Shown one piece after another: positions 11,588 through 23,230 of a stretch of DNA of 64,000 nt. Origin of the DNA: Chloranthus sessilifolius. Its lineage: Eukaryota; Streptophyta; Magnoliopsida; Chloranthales; Chloranthaceae. Both the position numbers and the translations under genes were made by a program. The DNA lies in the NCBI GenBank assembly GCA_021018995.1, contig CM037591.1, positions 9,658,501 to 9,722,500 on the forward strand, written 5' to 3'. Each line of letters starts with the position of its first letter. Within the stretch, counting starts at the first letter, position 1. The notes below the pieces were generated by a model. The model saw only the letters and a list, made by a program, of their open reading frames with translations, was not told the DNA's origin and made no database searches.

Positions 11588-14500
11588 ATGAGTATTGGAT
11601 TCTGGAATATTAGAGGTATTAACCATTCCTAAAAAAGAAAGGAGGTTAAGAATCTAATATGGAATAATAAGATTGAAATTATGTGCTTTATGGAGACTCG
11701 AGTTAATGAGAAAAAAGCGAAGAAAATTAAATGATTTATTTAAAAGGAATGGTCAAACCATGACAACTATATTCACCACCGGAATGGGCATTGTGGATTG
11801 TTTGGAATCCCCATATCTTTGATGTTGCAGCAGCTGACAGTCCTGATCAGTTCATTCATTGCAATATCCGAAGGATAAGGGACAATTTTCAATTGAACCT
11901 CACTGTTGTCTATGGATCGAATATTAATACTGATTGGTTAAAACTATGGAGAGACCTGGTTAACAGCTCTTCTTCCATGAACTATCCTTGGATAGTTGGT
12001 GGTGACTTTAATTCTGTTAGATTCAGCCATGAGAAAGTAGGGGGAAACTCCATCCCTATGAGAATTCTTACTGAATTCAATCAAACTATTGATGCAGCTA
12101 CATTGGCTGATTTAAGGCATGACGGTGCTAACTGGTCTTGGAGCAACAAAGCTTTCGGACCCAGAAGAATTTTGTGCCAGCTCGACCGTGTTCTGGTTAA
12201 TGTTGAGTAGAAGGGATGTTTCCCTAATGGAAAAGTTGACTATCTCAATGATGGAATCTCTGATCATATGCCAATGATCATCAACACTGAGGTCAATCCA
12301 CCTACTAGTCCTAAACCCTTCAAACACTTCAAAGCTTGGAATAAGCACCCAGATGTAAAAAAAGTTATTCAAGAGGTGTGGAATATTAATATTAAGGGGA
12401 ATCCGATGTATTACCTGCAGGAGAGGCTGAAGAACACAAAGAAAATCCTCAGATTATGGAATAAAAATTACTTCGGGAATGTCAACATTAGAAAGGATCA
12501 AGCCAAATTGAACCTTGATAATATTCAATGTAAGATCCAGAGAGCTCCTCTGGATGATAGTCTCGCGACCACTGAAGTTCAAGCTACTAAAGAATACCGT
12601 AAGGAATTAGATATTGAAGAAATATTTGTCTAGCAAAAAGCCAAAGCCCATTGCCTTAACAATGGAGATAGAATTACTGCTTCTTTCTATGCATCTAATG
12701 CTTCAAAATTTTCTATCAATACTATCCATGAGATCACCAGATCTGATGGCAGTAAAATGGTTGACCCATCGGATATTGGGAAGGAAGCATGTAATTATTT
12801 TGAGAACATTTTTTCTCCTTCATTGGCAGAAGAAACTCCTTAGATACCTTCCCGTTCCAGCAGAGAAAGTGGCATCATTACCGTGTGAGGTCACAAATGA
12901 AGAAATTATTGTTGTGATTAAGAATGCGCCGAACAATAAAGCTCCTAGTCCTGATGGGTTTCCAGCTGATTTTTTCAAAGATCACTGGGACATCGTTGGG
13001 ACAGAGGTCACAAAAGTGGTACGCAAATATTTTACTTCCAAAAAGCTCTTAAAGTCAGTTAATTCTACTCTCCTTACTTTGATCCCTAAAGAGGAGAATG
13101 CTAATTCTTTGGACAAATTCAGGCCTATTGCTTTATGCAATGTGTATACAAGATTATTACTAAGATTTTGTCCAATAGATTAGCTTCTGTTCTTCCAAGC
13201 CTCATTAGACAAAATCAATCTGCATTAATAAGGGGAGGAAGCTTAGTGAAAATATTTTCTTGGCACATGACCTTATCCGGAAATTTCATCTCATCACTGG
13301 CCCTAAGAGTTTTTGTGCTAAAATTGATATTCAGAAGGCTTATGATAAAGTTTGTTGGGACTTTGACCATACTTGGTGCAGTTGGATCGAGCAATGCACC
13401 ATTGTCATGGAACCTTGAAAAAACCCTCTAGTGGTAGGGTGATCCACTTTTGCCATTATTGTTTACCATTGTCATGGAAGTGCTGACCCGGATGATTGAT
13501 GCAAGAGTTGACCAGGATCTAATCAAACCTCCTCGACTTGGGAATGGTTCGGTAATTTCTCAGTTAATATTTGTTGATGATCTCCTTATGTTTTCTATAG
13601 AAGATATACATTCGGCAAAAGAGATTCGTAATGTTCTCAATGACTTCTTCTTAGTCTCGGGTCTTAGGGCGAATCAGCATAAAAGCTCAGTTATTTATAG
13701 CAAAGCATGCACCAATATCAATTGCATCTGTATGGAGTTTGAATTCCCGAGAAACCACTTGCCTATGCGTTATCTTGGTGTCCCATTATTCTCTTTGAGA
13801 CTTTCCTATTCTATGTGCAGTGACTTGATAGAAAAGATAAGATTAAGGATTGATAGCTGGAAGAGCCTTCTTCTTTCTTATGCCAGAAGATTAGAATTGA
13901 TTAAATCTATTTTGAATAGTAATTAGATTTACTGGTCTGGGGCCTTTCTACTACCCAGGAAAGTCCTAGATCAGATAGAAAAGATTCTAGCGAATTTTCT
14001 TTGGAATGGTCCCACTGGGGAGAATCACTTACACATGATTAGTTAGGAGTCGATTTGCAAACCGAAGAATGAGGGTAGATTGAGTATAAGAAGACTTTGA
14101 GATTGGAATGATGTTGGGCTTATCAAATTATTTTGGAACCTTCTCTCTAATCCCGAGTCTCTCTGGGTTAAATGAATGCGGGCACGCTATGTTAACAATA
14201 ATGGTGTTATTTGGACATGCAATCTTCCAAACAATTTTTTGTGGTCTTGGAAAGGGTTAATGAGAATACGTGACACAATCAATAAAAATATCATGTTTGA
14301 TATTAGCGATGGTCAGAAGGCTAGATTTTGGTTTGATCCTTGGTTGGGATCATATTCTTTATGTAATAAATACGGGCGAAGGCTAATGATCCAATCAGGG
14401 ATTCAGTATGATGATAAAGTGGGAGATATTTATGTGGCTGGAAATTGGATGCTACCAGAGGCAACTACTCTACATATGGAGGCGGCTTGGGAGGAGATTC

Positions 14501-15055
14501 ATTCTCATCAAGGCACACATGGCCAGTGTATTAACAAACTGGTTTGGATGAAATCTAACAGTTGCAACGTAACTCTTAAATTAGCTTGGGAAGCTATAAG
14601 AGATGAGGGAGTCAGATCGAGTGAGACAAAGTCATATGGCGCAAAGACTCTATTCCAAAGCATAGTTTTTGTGCTTGGATGTGCATCAATAGAAAACTGG
14701 CTACCGTTGAAAATCTATGTCGAAGAGGTATGATTATCATTTCTAGATGTGTTCTTTATTGGGGAGCATGTGAATCCAATGACCACTTATTCTTCCAACG
14801 TAAATACACAAGTTGGATATGGCGGTCTATTATGGCTAGGCTTCAACTTCAAAAGGCTGATGTCGGAAATATTGATCAGGAGCTGCAATTTTGTATGTTA
14901 AATGTGAAAGGTAAAAGTAAAAAATCAGTCTTATTAAAGCTTTCATTGCGGCGTGCATTTGACACATTTGGAGTGAGAGAAACAGAAGAATATTTTATAA
15001 TCAACAAACTCACGGGAAAATCTTACTTAAAAAGATAGTGGAAGATGTTATCGTC
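11588..15055 (+). pseudogene. LINE 1 ORF2: endonuclease and reverse transcriptase
   Basis: Opens with ATG at 11588 in FWNIRGI, the start of an APE-type endonuclease; the ATG overlaps the TGA of the preceding frame (ATGA). Recognisable pieces in order are ETRVNEK and IVGGDFNSVRF (endonuclease, about 11690-12040), SDHMPMI (about 12260), NKAPSPDGFP and FRPIALCN (RT, about 12930-13140), FVDD in place of the usual YADD (13570-13581), LPMRYLGVPL, NFLWNG, and then the RT-associated zinc-binding region (FWFDPWLG; HLFFQRK). The frame is broken many times, so no enzyme can be made. The polymerase would nick target DNA and copy element RNA from the nick. Confidence 0.82.
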
Positions 15056-15114
15056 CGAGTTGAAGGGGAAGATTGTTTTGTGAAACTACAGAGTGATGAT
15101 AATCTCCTTTCGAG

Positions 15115-15657
15115 TTGGAATACAAACCACCAAAGAAGGATCTCTTATGGATATGGGAAATGGAAAACCCAATGAATGGAATCATCAAATTGAATACTGA
15201 TGGATCTTTTGCTAATGGAAAGGTGGGTATTGGAGGCGTTTTTCAAAACCATGAGGGCACGGTGCTAAGAAGATTCAGTGGACCAAGCACTGAAGAGAAC
15301 ATCATCGAGGTGGAACTTAAAGCTATACTCTATGGGCTATTGGAGGCTAAGAAGGAAAATTACACTCGAATTATGATTGAATCTGATAACTTAATCGCGG
15401 TTAACTACATCAACAAGTTGTTTGATATTTCATGGAGAGTTAGGATTTTGACTTTGCACATTCGGGAACTAATGACAATGTTTGAGGAATGCACGTTGGT
15501 GTACATGTGGAGGGAGCTGAACCGATCAACGGATTTCCTTGCAAAAGTTGGAAAAGATATGCCTCAAGTCGGATCATGGCCAGATCTCGAAAACTGTTCG
15601 GATGTTTTGAAATCTCTCCTCAAGGACAATTTATTTATTGCTTATACTATAATGTAA
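15115..15657 (+). CDS. LINE 1 RNase H domain (RVT_3), open frame
   Basis: A 180-residue open frame with a plant LINE RNase H domain that would remove RNA from RNA:DNA hybrids. Visible are the catalytic residues in order: LNTDGS (first Asp), EVELKAI (Glu), IESDN (second Asp), and a final Asp in NRSTDFLAK. This is the C-terminal part of the LINE 1 polyprotein; the start used is simply the first ATG of the open segment and is unlikely to be a real initiation site. It is the only long part of this LINE without a stop. Poly(A) follows 65 bp later. Confidence 0.75.
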   Translation: MEYKPPKKDLLWIWEMENPMNGIIKLNTDGSFANGKVGIGGVFQNHEGTVLRRFSGPSTEENIIEVELKAILYGLLEAKKENYTRIMIESDNLIAVNYINKLFDISWRVRILTLHIRELMTMFEECTLVYMWRELNRSTDFLAKVGKDMPQVGSWPDLENCSDVLKSLLKDNLFIAYTIM

Positions 15658-15732
15658 TTGTCCTTGTTTTTATCTTTCAATAATAAGGGTGAGGACCGTC
15701 CAACCTCAAGCTGAATTACCAAAAAAAAAAAG

Positions 15733-17600
15733 AAATACAGGGGTCAAAATCTTCATCTGCCAAACTAGTCTGACATGTATTTTTTTAATAACTTAGGGGT
15801 AATCCCAAGCTTACGCTTGCACTAATCCCTAAGGCCTCATTTGAGGGCCAAAAAAGTCTAAGAAACTGAGACTTTCTGCAGAAAATGGCCTTTCCTGGCA
15901 TTTTCGGAGACTTTCCTTCATTCGTGAGTTTTTTTTTGGGCTATGGGTTTTCCTTGCACTTTCCTGAGAAAGCTACATGTTGTTTTTGGAGGTTTTTTCT
16001 CAGGAAAGCTCAGTTTTTGAGCTTGTGATACTATAGTACTAAGAAGGTGAATCACTGGATCAATTCTTCCCTCTAAAACCAATGCTAGCGAATGTTTAAT
16101 TTTACCAGTAAACTGTCATTTAAATGCAGACGGCTTTGGCATTTAAAGGAGGACTTTTTGTCATTTAAGAGAAGTGGTACACACCATTAACACCTTGTTT
16201 GACATTTTAACATGGGTGGTTTGACATCTAACAGAGAAAGAAAGAAGTGTCATTGGTAATACACCATTACAGCCACCTTGAAGCCGGTCATGAAGCCCTT
16301 GTGGCCAGCTTGTTTTTACTTTCTCCAACAAGCGAAGTTGAAGAAACTCTTTACTGGCACCGCACCACACTCCCAGCCGTAGCAGCCCCAACCCTGACCC
16401 CCTCAATTCCCACTTGTGCCCCCAGGCTTTCATGCACCCGCCTAACCAAGGGTACCCTGCACCACCACCAGTCTACGCTCCGGCCCCAGCAGTAGTTCCC
16501 ACCCATCATCCACCAGCAGGCCTAGGCAGTGACCGACCTCTACTTCTGCTACCACCTTATAGACCCGGGTACATCGTACCCCCATCGACCATTTAGAGAG
16601 TAAAAACATCGAGGGGGGTGCGGCATAATCCCGTGGTAGTAAGCTCAGACTCTACCTTCTTCCGAAGAGGAGAGTTGTTGATGCCCCAATGTCGTGATCT
16701 ATTAGATAGCTTTGACATTGACACCGGCTCCCCGAAGCGCACTACGACTTCCACCCCACTCGTTTGATGATGACGACAACGACGATGCCTCTTCTCCTCT
16801 AGCATACTAATTTTCATTTTTAGAAAGAACTTATTTTTAATAATGGTTTATATTATGTCATAATTTTGTATGTAATGGCATAATCGAATATGTTACGCTG
16901 CTTTTCTAGTTTATAGATTTGGTAGCCTTTTATCTACACTTTTTGCTATATTTATAACCTACACATAATATATTAACAACCGCATAAAAAAACTCACGTT
17001 GAAAATGTGATTTCTAGAATCTGCACGACAAAAGTGTTCAACACGTTACCGATTGAAAATATATAAATTTTGATGATCATCCGATCACTATAACTGCTTA
17101 GATGAACGAGATAAATACGTGTGGCTGTGGTGTGCGGAAGAAAATAATGCACTTTTTGACATTTTTTTGAGAAACCGAAGAACAAAAGAAAAAGTCAGAA
17201 ACAAGAGGAAAATGACTTTCTGGATAACTCAAGAACGTTCGCAAGGAAAATGATTTTCCTCGAATTTCAAGTTTCTGCGCAGAAATTTAGGTGCTCATTT
17301 TCTGAGCTTTCCCCGGGAATGCTTAGGAATGCCCTCGCCCCACCGTGTAATGAGTATTTCACAATTTGCACACCCTACGGGACATCCTCTTATCACAGAA
17401 GAGAGACACTAACACTTGATCTCATGACTTATTGGTAACAAACTAAAGTTCCCTACCAAACGCACCAACCCTTAGTGGGTTCAAACTAATTCAAACTAGG
17501 CTGAAATTGGGAATGTGCAAATATTTATGAGTGCCAAATTAGTGAAATGTCAAAAAGTACACTTGTTCTGCGCTTATAAATATTTATATATCTGTTTGGG
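15733..17600. other. Intergenic; old repeat with proline-rich frame remnants
   Basis: No gene is assigned. Overlapping short frames at about 16247-16800 encode proline-rich peptide (PAPPPVYAPAPAVVP) and a stretch with stops after it; this could be the decayed remnant of a transposon protein or host gene, but no family was recognised. Sequences near 15838-15960 and 17160-17320 share words such as TTTCTGC and GAAAATG, which may be ends of one old insertion, but no clean terminal repeats were found. Confidence 0.3.
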
Positions 17601-17619
17601 TTTGGCCAATTTGACAGAT

Positions 17620-18310
17620 GGAGATTGACCTATGCACTATCCTTAGTGCATGGGTCGGGCACCTAATGCCAACTCCAGTTGTGGCCAGGGCTTGATGCTC
17701 ACTACTCAAGCCCAAAATAGGCTCCTTCACTAATTGAGCCTAAATGATAGAACCAACTCTATCTAGTTGAATTGAACATCTAGCTTATACCTTAAATATA
17801 GCAGGCAAGACTCAGTAGCCTATTGGGCCAACTAAGCAATTTGCATACTTAATCCTAAAAACCCTCTAGCCATAGATCTTGTTAATAGTTAACTAACACA
17901 AATTTCAAGGGCCACCAAAGATGTTATAATCAAGTTCCAATAGTATTTCAAGGCTCGGCTGCCTCTTGCACTTCCATTTGCACCCACCAAATCTCTATGG
18001 GCACTAACTTTGAAAATAATTGATTGTTTTAAATCGGATGATAAAGATAGGTTTTTGGTCCTAACCATCTACACGATGGATCATAAGAGTTCCATCATAT
18101 TACTAGGTTTTGATTCTGCATGACACATCCTTGCAATCACTTTTCAGAATATATACTACATGGAGTTAAGAATTCCATTGTCTCTGATATGCCTAAGACT
18201 TCAAAATCCATTGCATGAAACATTGGGACCAAAAACAATCCCCATCTTCTAATTCAAAGGAATCAATAATTTTCGTTATTTTTGCACTTAGAGTTTTGGT
18301 AGGTGCAAAG
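17620..18310. repeat. Old dispersed repeat
   Basis: The part at 17620-17760 (GTGCATGGGTCGGGCACCTA and following) resembles 57695-57870, and the part at 18190-18310 (TCAAAATCCATTGCATGAAA) resembles 46670-46770 inside the desaturase intron and 19805-19840. The copies are diverged and no borders could be set, so class is unknown. Confidence 0.4.
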
Positions 18311-18315
18311 AGTAC

Positions 18316-18316
<1 letters not shown>

Positions 18317-18351
<35 letters not shown>
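18317..18351. repeat. (ATT)n microsatellite
   Basis: About eleven uninterrupted ATT units, 100 bp upstream of a CACTA-type MITE. Confidence 0.9.
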
Positions 18352-18449
18352 GAAAGAAAAACACTTCATCTTAAAGCGGTATGATCAAATAGTTACAATG
18401 CTCTGAAAATAATGATAACAAGTGGTGGCCATCCAAATGAAATATTTAA

Positions 18450-18601
18450 CACTACAAAATAAGGGGTTTCGGTGGCACTTACTATTAAGGCATTTTTTGG
18501 TAGCAGCAGGATTAACAGCGACAGTTTTTGATAGTGACAAAACTAATAGCAGCATTTTTTTGTTAAAAAAACTGCTGCTAATAATCATATTTTTTGTAGT
18601 G
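18450..18601 (+). mobile_element. CACTA-type MITE
   Basis: A 152-bp element with left end CACTACAAAATAAG and right end ATTTTTTGTAGTG (inverted). Inside are GGTAGCAGCAGG and AACTGCTGCTAAT, partly complementary. The TSD could not be confirmed (TAA on the left, ATC on the right). It is related to the partial copy at 7232-7345. Confidence 0.6.
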
Positions 18602-19486
18602 ATCAAAGATGTATATGCTTTCGTGATATTTGCACATCTCATCTAGTCTAAAGTGCACCGTTGATTGATCAAGTGCTCCACATGTCCGGAATTGATGATC
18701 CATGCATGATTGGTGGTGCATAGTCCATCCACCTAAAGAGAAATAGGAAGGATACCTTCATTTACAACCCTAGATTTTCCTTTTTAACTCGGATTTCATG
18801 TACGGAACTGGTTGACTGATTTTGAATCAGACGATAAAGTCACACCAATCTTCCACATAATAGATCTTGAGATTATAGGCGTCCCACATATGGTCATATT
18901 TTGGCTCTGCATGACACACATTCCAAAAATGAACATGGCATGACCACAGTGTTCTGTTCGAGATGTGCCATATGGAATTAAAATCTAAATGATGATAGGC
19001 TCTCTAATTCTCGACGATTAGAGAAAACGGGATTGATGGCAAAAGTTTGGGTGCATTCTGCTTCCTCAATATATAAAAATAAATACATTTTCAGTTTGGC
19101 TACCTCTACTTGCAAACATAGATTTTTACTTGGTAACCTTGCACGTGCAAAAACTAATGATTTCAATAACACATATCTAAAAAGGTTACATGAGAATTAT
19201 AATACATATTAGCTGATATATATTGGGATAGGCGTCATCCGGTACAATATACACTCTTAATTTATAATTTGATATGGGTAAAATATCCGATTAAACAGGT
19301 TAAATATTGGACATATTAGGTCACATTACCCGATATGTATTCGAAATGAACCAAACAAAATTCCAAAAATGTCCTTTGAGAATATGTTTTATTTCTTTAT
19401 ATTTTAAAATATAATACGGTATTTCAATATTCGGTGGATTAGGCTGATATGTATCTTATGTTTCCCGATATGTATCAGCTTGGGAA

Positions 19487-19541
<55 letters not shown>

Positions 19542-20231
19542 CTTTAAATACTCCTTGAGAACCACATTTGATGGTATGTTCATGCTCACAATCATTTTAT
19601 TTTTATTTTTCCTAATACAGCCATTTAGGCCGAGACAGTCTCAAGATTCGAGGAACAGGAACGCATATGACAATTGGGGAGTAGCGTAAGGGAGCACCAA
19701 TTACAATAGTAAGGATTAACTAATAGAATCCAACCCACACCATATAAAGACAAGGGTGAGAAACAGAACCCAACTCATACCTTGTAAAGAGGGTTCCCTC
19801 CTGATCTCAAGATCCATGATATGAAAGATTGGGATGAAAAAAAGGATCTCCATTGTCCGCTTCAAAGCAGCCAACTACAATAGCAAACAACTAGCTCCGG
19901 TTACGAGACACAATGGCAAGATGATCATTGTCTATGAATCCACGCCATCCAAACGACAGGCCAGTTCTTAGATATATAGCCCATAATTTTTAAAAATGTG
20001 CTGATTCCTGGTCATCTGATCAATATCTTGTCCCCTTGGCAGTCAATGAACTTAGAGATTTGCTTTCCGCGCCATCACCAAAGATCCCTTTTCAAGGATC
20101 TCTATGATCCCAAAGATATGCAAAAATCAACATTTGACCCCTTCATACCACCATTCCTCTATCTTACCAACGTTCCTCTAAATTACCAGTTGGCGCCAAG
20201 GAAAACTGACCGTTTGTATTGAAAATTCAAA
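18602..20231. other. Intergenic, upstream of the PPR gene
   Basis: No gene seen. A block at about 19215-19480 holds scattered GATATGTAT/CCGATATGTATC words like those at 59510-59680, an old unclassified repeat. A TA microsatellite lies at 19491-19539. A 74-codon frame at 19998-20222 ends nine bases before the PPR start; it has no recognisable features and is probably leader sequence or chance. Confidence 0.4.
19491..19539. repeat. (TA)n microsatellite
   Basis: About 49 bases of TA dinucleotide repeat upstream of the PPR gene. It produces spurious Ile/Tyr-rich frames on both strands. Confidence 0.95.
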
Positions 20232-21713
20232 ATGTTGCAAAGAAACGTTGTGAACATGTCGTCCCTCCTAAGAAATTGCATCCATCTCTACTCAATTCAC
20301 CAAGGAAAGCAAACCCACGCCCAAGTCCTTGTCCATGGCTTCCTTCCCCACGTCACCCTCGAAACCGACCTTTTGTTAATGTACTCGAAATGTAACTACA
20401 TCGAAAATGCGCGACAAGTCTTTGACGAAATGCCCCAAAGAAACCTGCATTCTTGGAACATTATGATCTCTGCACACGTTCAGAATTCCCGCTACAGTGA
20501 AGCTCTGAACATATTTTTTAATGGGTTTTTGTGTGCTGGTCTTCGACCGGACCATTTCACATTCCCGTCCCTATTCAAGGCCTCCTCTGGCGTTGGCGAC
20601 TTTTGTCTAGGAACAATTATTCACTGCTGGGTGATTAGACTCGGGCTTGATGACCACGTTATTGTTCAGAGTTCGATATTGGATATGTATGCTAAATGTG
20701 GGAGTTTAACACACGCACATCGGTTGTTTGTTGAGATGTCGAGTAGAGATGTTGTCGTGTGGAATACATTGATTTCGGGGTTCGGGAGAGGTGGGTTGGC
20801 GATAGAAGCATTGGGTTTATTTAGAAAAATGCAGTTGGAAGGAGTAAAAATGGATTCGAGAACAATCCCGAGCATTTTGAATGCCTGTAGCAGAGGAGGA
20901 GAATTGAGGAAAGGGAAAGAAGTTCATGGGCAAGTTGTTAAGAGTTTGGTTTTTAATGTAGATGTTGTGATTGGGAATTCTCTGATTGATATGTACACAA
21001 AATGTGGGTGCTTGGGCGACTCGCTTAATGTTTTCTTAAACATGCATCATCGGAACCTCGTGACGTGGACCACATTAATATTTTGTTATGGGATTCATGG
21101 AAAAGGACTGGAGTCTTTGACTCTTTTCGAGAAAATGAAACTTCAAGGATTTTCCCCTAATCGTGTCACATTCACTGCTGTTTTGGCTAGTTGTAGCCAT
21201 TCAGGTCTTGTAGAGCAAGGTTGGAGTGTTTTCAAGTCGATGGGTTCGGATTACGGGGTTGAGCCTAGTGTTGAACACTATGCTTGTATGGTGGACCTCC
21301 TAGGCCGTCTTGGGTGTCTTGAGGAAGCCCTACAATTTATAAAGAAAATGCCCGTAGAACCGTCAGCGAGTGTCTGGGGAGCGTTGCTTGGTGCATGTGG
21401 GATGCACAAGAATGTGGAGATCGGGGAAATTGCGGCCTCTTGGCTTTTTGAATTGGAGGCTGAAAATTCTAGCAACTATGTTGCTTTGTGTAGCATTTAT
21501 GATGCTGTTGGTAAATGGGAAGGTGTTTTGAAGATGAGATCAAGGATGAGAGAATTGGGTTTAGCAAAGACACCAGGATGTAGCTGGATTGCTATGAAAG
21601 GTAGAATGCATCGATTCTACCAGGGCAACATATCTCATCCACTGAAGAAAACAATATATGAAGTAATAAACGGAATTTCGAAGATTATGGTGTTGCCTGA
21701 AGGATATGGATAG
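20232..21713 (+). CDS. PLS-class pentatricopeptide repeat protein (E/E+ type)
   Basis: An uninterrupted 493-residue frame without introns, as is typical of plant PPR genes. These proteins bind organellar RNA, one base per repeat, and PLS-class members with E domains act mostly in C-to-U RNA editing in mitochondria or plastids. Repeats of about 31-36 residues run from residue 10 to 400, with signatures LLLMYSKCNYIENARQVFDE, NLHSWNIMI, SSILDMYAKCGSLTHAHRLF, DVVVWNTLISGF and GLVEQGW. The last 95 residues match the E and E+ motifs (VWGALLGACGMHKNVEIGE; SNYVALCSIYDAVGKW; GCSWIAMKGRMHRF), and the protein stops before any DYW domain, so it would need a deaminase partner. The start is the first ATG after an in-frame TGA at 20220; N-terminal targeting could not be judged. 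A shorter repeat count than many relatives suggests possible N-terminal reduction. It is the clearest intact gene on the plus strand. Confidence 0.93.
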   Translation: MLQRNVVNMSSLLRNCIHLYSIHQGKQTHAQVLVHGFLPHVTLETDLLLMYSKCNYIENARQVFDEMPQRNLHSWNIMISAHVQNSRYSEALNIFFNGFLCAGLRPDHFTFPSLFKASSGVGDFCLGTIIHCWVIRLGLDDHVIVQSSILDMYAKCGSLTHAHRLFVEMSSRDVVVWNTLISGFGRGGLAIEALGLFRKMQLEGVKMDSRTIPSILNACSRGGELRKGKEVHGQVVKSLVFNVDVVIGNSLIDMYTKCGCLGDSLNVFLNMHHRNLVTWTTLIFCYGIHGKGLESLTLFEKMKLQGFSPNRVTFTAVLASCSHSGLVEQGWSVFKSMGSDYGVEPSVEHYACMVDLLGRLGCLEEALQFIKKMPVEPSASVWGALLGACGMHKNVEIGEIAASWLFELEAENSSNYVALCSIYDAVGKWEGVLKMRSRMRELGLAKTPGCSWIAMKGRMHRFYQGNISHPLKKTIYEVINGISKIMVLPEGYG

Positions 21714-21961
21714 AAATACCAGTTTTTTTCATGAGGCATAGATGGTACCTCTAGGCGACAACAGATTATCTGAACTGCTAGAGTGAGAGCATTTACAGGT
21801 TTTCTGTGTTCAGACTTCATCGTAACTGATGATTTGTTGTATGTATCATCCGACTGATTATATGATTCAAATTTTGGCTTCCTTTCATGGTAAACTAAAA
21901 TTTATGTACATTCTTGTTGCTATATCGAAAGAATTACACATTAATTAATAGTTGATATAAT
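21714..21961. other. 3' flank of the PPR gene
   Basis: AT-rich flank with no recognisable feature other than likely 3' UTR of the PPR transcript. Confidence 0.4.
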
Positions 21962-22121
21962 CAATGGGACGCTGCCTACCGGGGGCGGTTTCCCCGTGAG
22001 TTTGAGGTTCGATTTTCTGGGGTAGCTCCTCGCTACTTTTTGGCCTTTTTGTCCTGTATCTATTTGGCATTTAATGAATTTCATTTGTTATATATCGATC
22101 CAAAAAACAAAAAAAAAATCG
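21962..22121 (+). mobile_element. SINE-like element with A-rich tail
   Basis: About 160 bp starting GGGACGCTGCCTACC, with a pol III B-box-like GGTTCGATT near 22005 and a terminal part reading TTATATATCGATCC followed by an A-rich tail. The TATCGAT-plus-poly(A) end resembles the tails of LINE 2, LINE 3 and LINE 4, as expected for a SINE mobilised by those LINEs. No A box or TSD could be set, so a LINE 3' fragment is an alternative. Confidence 0.45.
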
Positions 22122-23230
22122 TTATCATCAGTTCATACTTCATCAGATGCCAAACATTCTGCTTTCTCTTATAAAAAAGGCTATGCTACAATTCAAGAGT
22201 TCAAGATCAAATATTGAGAAGGAATTGGAAAGGAAAAAACCTATTTCTCATTAAAGTTAAAGAGTAATATATATTTACACACTGAATAAGGGTGCAAAAA
22301 GACTAAACTAGCTTTAATAACTAATGATTGAGATTGTCAAAACTCAAACGGTCCACATAGATAGAGTAAGATGCAGTGCAAGAAATGAACTTCGAATTAG
22401 TGAAAAATTTGATGAAGTCAGCTAGTTGAGGATTGGAGAAGACATGAGCTAGAGAGGTCATCTCTGCCAGATAAAGATAGTGCACAAAATGACATTTGAT
22501 CTAGATTCTATGGCTCAAGATTGGAATGAGCAGTTACAAGAAAGGATTGAAATTGCGGGGAAAAAAGTAGAAACTTAACTCTATCTATCAAGAGTTCATT
22601 GGAATTGAACAAGAACATATTATATCTAACCTATTCAAAATTTGAAACAACATTCTGAGAAGCAAAATGAGAAGCACAAGTTACAAGTGTCAACAGGCAA
22701 GTCAGGTGGTAAAGGTACATCATTTCTCCTTACATATACAAGTGTAATAAGTGGATGGGGAATTGGAATGGTATTTGACATAAGTAGGATAGTTAAGGAA
22801 CTCTTTAAGCAAGAGAACTTGTAGTTGAAGAAATAAAGAAGGGATTAGGCGAATGAGAGTGGTCGTCGGGAGAAGGATATGGAAAGGACGAGAGCCGTAA
22901 AGTAGGCAAAGAAGAGTCTGATCGAGGCAACGAGAAGAATACAATACTCTTTCGGGACAAAAATTTGTTGGGATAGATGTAGGTGACCAATAGAGGGATC
23001 TTAACACTCATTGCCCATTATTGTACTCTTTTTCCATATCAACAAAACATATGGTCGATGGATTTAAGCCAAGAGATTGTAATGTTGATGCTTTGCCTTC
23101 CCAATCAGAGGAGAAGACTTTGGTTCTGGCTGTAAATTGAGTATGAACCATGCAACAAAAAATCCCTTTTAATCGGTAAAAGATCAGATCTAAGATGTCT
23201 TATAAATCTAGATATAGTGTGAATAGTTTG
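22122..23230. other. Intergenic, nothing recognised
   Basis: Short frames on both strands (for example 22642-22824 and 22720-23011) overlap each other and show no known domain. This stretch lies between the SINE-like element and the 5' end of LINE 2; part may be 5' UTR of LINE 2. Confidence 0.35.

Larger units (their letters stand above)
7346..15732 (+). mobile_element. LINE 1, L1-type with RNase H, degenerate
   Basis: A long LINE in order ORF1 (DUF4283, zinc knuckle), endonuclease, reverse transcriptase, RT-type zinc-binding region and RNase H, ending in a poly(A) tract at about 15721-15731. It is interrupted by a solo LTR at 8345-11134. The 5' start is uncertain; it probably replaced the right half of the MITE at 7232. 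ORF2 is broken by many stops and frameshifts, so the element is dead, although the RNase H frame is still open. No TSD was found. Confidence 0.85.

Noticed and set aside
16161..16817. Proline-rich frames as a real gene
   Set aside because: Overlapping frames on both strands, stops within a few dozen codons, and no recognised family; kept only as a remnant note.
19404..19689. Ile/Tyr-rich frames on both strands
   Set aside because: They are translations of a TA microsatellite.
22720..23011. Overlapping minus-strand frames near 22.7-23.0 kb
   Set aside because: Two frames overlap, neither has a known domain, and no promoter or splice structure supports them.
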